Below are positions 62,143 to 62,228 of a stretch of DNA of 62,228 nt, piece after piece. The first letter of the stretch is position 1, and each line of letters opens with the position of its first letter. The notes below the pieces were generated by a model. It did no database searches. It was not told the DNA's origin and saw only the letters and a program-made list of their open reading frames with translations. The translations under genes and the position numbers were made by a program. The stretch comes from an uncultured Verrucomicrobia subdivision 3 bacterium (GTDB lineage: Bacteria; Verrucomicrobiota; Verrucomicrobiia; Limisphaerales; UBA8199), in assembly GCA_903913865.1 (NCBI GenBank), contig CAIWMU010000104.1, forward strand, positions 1 to 62,228, read 5' to 3'.

Positions 62143-62228
62143 AACGTCGTTTTACTTACGCGCATTCTCTCGCAAAACTGCCCTGAATGCAAGAAATGGG
62201 TGCAGAAGACCTACCTTCCAGACAAAAC

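Larger units (their letters stand above)
61045..62164 (-). mobile_element. IS630-family insertion sequence
   Basis: A ~1.1-kb element encodes a two-frame transposase on the minus strand. The ends carry imperfect 13-bp inverted repeats: TGCGCATAAATAA (61045-61057) against TGCGCGTAAGTAA (minus strand of 62152-62164), 11 of 13 matching. The expected TA target duplication is not clear at these limits, so the exact ends may differ by a few bases. Size, repeats and frameshifted DDE transposase all fit IS630. Confidence 0.88.

Overview
The window looks like chromosomal DNA of a Verrucomicrobiota-type bacterium, probably a biomass-degrading lineage in the Pedosphaera/Limisphaera neighbourhood. This is inferred from family content, not from a marker gene. 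The clues are very large secreted proteins built from lamin-tail, CotH, Ig-like, PA14, LamG and HAF-type modules, short class III-like prepilins beginning FTLVEIMIVVAIIG, a CE15-type glucuronoyl esterase, and GC-rich coding sequence. No rRNA or CRISPR array is visible.

Layout. 1-7.4 kb: a small Sm-like protein, a BON-domain protein, and gltB-gltD (glutamate synthase) behind a possible sigma-54 promoter and a perfect palindrome. 7.6-17.4 kb: two giant secreted proteins on the minus strand (LTD/CotH, and an Ig/NPSFE-module protein). 17.9-22.7 kb: a minus-strand cluster reading TPR protein, folE2, thiE, nitroreductase. 22.9-26.6 kb: a Tat-exported hypothetical protein, an EF-hand-like protein and a YjfB-like small protein, with intergenic palindromic repeats. 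27.2-29.0 kb: three tandem prepilin genes, each with its own terminator and a shared promoter architecture. 29.2-31.7 kb: an ABC-2 exporter plus a TPR protein with a His/Asp-rich segment. Then tRNA-Thr(UGU). 32.3-44.8 kb: secreted carbohydrate-active or carbohydrate-binding proteins, an FKBP isomerase, a one-domain asparaginase homologue and a CE15-like esterase. 44.8-60.0 kb: a four-gene minus-strand operon encoding a parvulin lipoprotein, a 594-aa secreted protein, a 3748-aa modular protein and a 308-aa secreted protein. 60.3-62.2 kb: tRNA-Ile2(CAU) followed by an IS630-family element with a clear -1 frameshift site.

Most interesting. (1) The 3.7-kilo-residue protein and its operon: its last ~800 residues are helical/coiled-coil and end in a beta domain that, by eye, resembles the C-terminus of insecticidal Tc-toxin A subunits, and it is encoded with a dedicated folding lipoprotein. 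(2) Six secreted proteins share a C-terminal module ending in F/Y-F/Y-R-(I/L/V/A), a candidate sorting or secretion tag. (3) The three prepilin promoters carry the same GTGAAC...GTTCAC dyad around the -10 region. All three need computational confirmation; the specific tests are stated with each finding.
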